This document shows positions 5,719 to 5,856 of a stretch of 5,856 bases of DNA, piece after piece. A model generated the notes under the pieces. That model was not told the DNA's origin, did not search any database, and worked only from the letters and a program-made list of their open reading frames with translations. Position numbers and translations under genes: made by a program. This DNA comes from an uncultured Spirochaetaceae bacterium (lineage in GTDB: Bacteria; Spirochaetota; Spirochaetia; Sphaerochaetales; Sphaerochaetaceae): the NCBI GenBank assembly GCA_947630635.1, contig CANRIJ010000098.1, forward strand, positions 1-5,856, written 5' to 3'. The number at the start of each line of letters is the position of its first letter. The stretch's first letter is position 1.

Positions 5719-5750
5719 TGCTTTTAGCGCTTTCTAAATTAGCAAAAGCA
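5719..5750. repeat. Inverted repeat TGCTTTT/AAAAGCA
   Basis: TGCTTTT (5719-5725) and AAAAGCA (5744-5750) are perfect 7-bp arms around an 18-nt spacer, just upstream of the lipoprotein frame. The repeat overlaps the bipartite motif at 5726-5747. No T-tract follows. Confidence 0.4.
5726..5747 (+). repeat. Bipartite motif AGCGCT-N8-TAGCAAAA, copy 2
   Basis: AGCGCT (5726-5731), eight bases and TAGCAAAA (5740-5747) match the copy at 1756-1777 in sequence, spacing and orientation. The lipoprotein frame, which lacks a start, resumes 12 bp later. Confidence 0.35.
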
Positions 5751-5759
5751 CCAATATGA

Positions 5760-5856
5760 TTCCCAATCCTCATCCTGGCGCTTTTGCTCGCCTCATGCGA
5801 TGACAGGGGCTCTGCGCCGTCGGGAGGATCGGGCCTCACGGTCACCATAGATCTCC
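5760..5856 (+). pseudogene. Lipoprotein N-terminus without an in-frame start (continues past the window)
   Basis: After a TGA at 5757-5759 the frame reads FPILILALLLASC then DDRGSAPSGGSGLTVTIDL and runs off the window. The hydrophobic stretch and L-A-S-C lipobox mark a type II signal peptide: the Cys (codon 5796-5798) would be lipidated and the mature protein held at a membrane. The Gly/Ser linker after the Cys is typical of surface lipoproteins. No ATG, GTG or TTG can start the frame in a useful place. An ATG at 5756-5758 overlaps the TGA out of frame; adding two bases (ATG AAA TTC) would restore MKFPILILALLLASC, a textbook signal peptide. So the gene is either frameshifted at codon 2 or has lost its 5' end at a junction. 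It may belong to the same array as the frames ending at 300 and 2523; that is inference. Confidence 0.6.

Noticed and set aside
5591..5848. Minus-strand open frame near the right end
   Set aside because: It is antisense to the lipoprotein signal peptide and crosses the 10-bp inverted repeat; it has no recognisable content.
1..5856. CRISPR array, tRNA or rRNA genes
   Set aside because: No regularly spaced repeats, cloverleaf-like sequences or conserved rRNA segments were seen on either strand.

Overview
The window looks like bacterial accessory DNA. A strong intrinsic terminator (3746-3778), a Shine-Dalgarno-led start (2869-2881), a sigma70-like promoter (2716-2744) and a lipoprotein lipobox (L-A-S-C, Cys codon at 5796-5798) all argue for a bacterium rather than an archaeon. 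The mixture of AAA/DUF4143 ATPases, PD-(D/E)XK_2 (Rpn-type) proteins and Ser/Thr-rich surface lipoproteins resembles anaerobic host-associated bacteria, spirochaetes among them. That placement is inference and is weak.

Layout. 1-300 (+) is the 3' end of a Ser/Thr-rich, probably exported protein. It is followed by a 71-bp structured element (301-371), repeated at 2524-2594 after a second protein of similar style. 378-1670 (-) is an intact ATPase with AAA_14, DUF4143 and a PD-(D/E)XK-like tail. 1753-2523 (+) is the surface-protein-like frame with its 5' end missing. 2524-2878 is a leader region with a promoter and a possible attenuator. 2879-3706 (+) is an Rpn/PDDEXK_2 gene split by an in-frame TAA at 3020-3022, ending in a terminator. 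3922-5193 (-) is a second, paralogous intact ATPase with a palindromic operator-like site upstream. 5194-5756 is an AT-rich non-coding stretch. From 5760 to the window end (+) there is a lipoprotein signal peptide with lipobox and no usable start codon.

How it fits together. The two minus-strand ATPase genes are AT-rich and intact. The plus-strand genes are visibly more GC-rich. Of the plus-strand genes whose 5' ends are in view, each is broken: one has lost its 5' end, one has a stop codon in the domain, and one lacks an in-frame start. This looks like acquired ATPase cassettes sitting in an array of surface-protein genes. The upstream (right-hand) flanks of both cassettes carry the same bipartite motif, AGCGCT-N8-TAGCAAAA, next to where a broken plus-strand frame resumes. 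It is the best candidate here for an undescribed cassette end. A second lead is a possible internal promoter and start in the Rpn gene that would make a 66-residue C-terminal protein, reminiscent of the intragenic RpnS antitoxins of enterobacterial Rpn systems.
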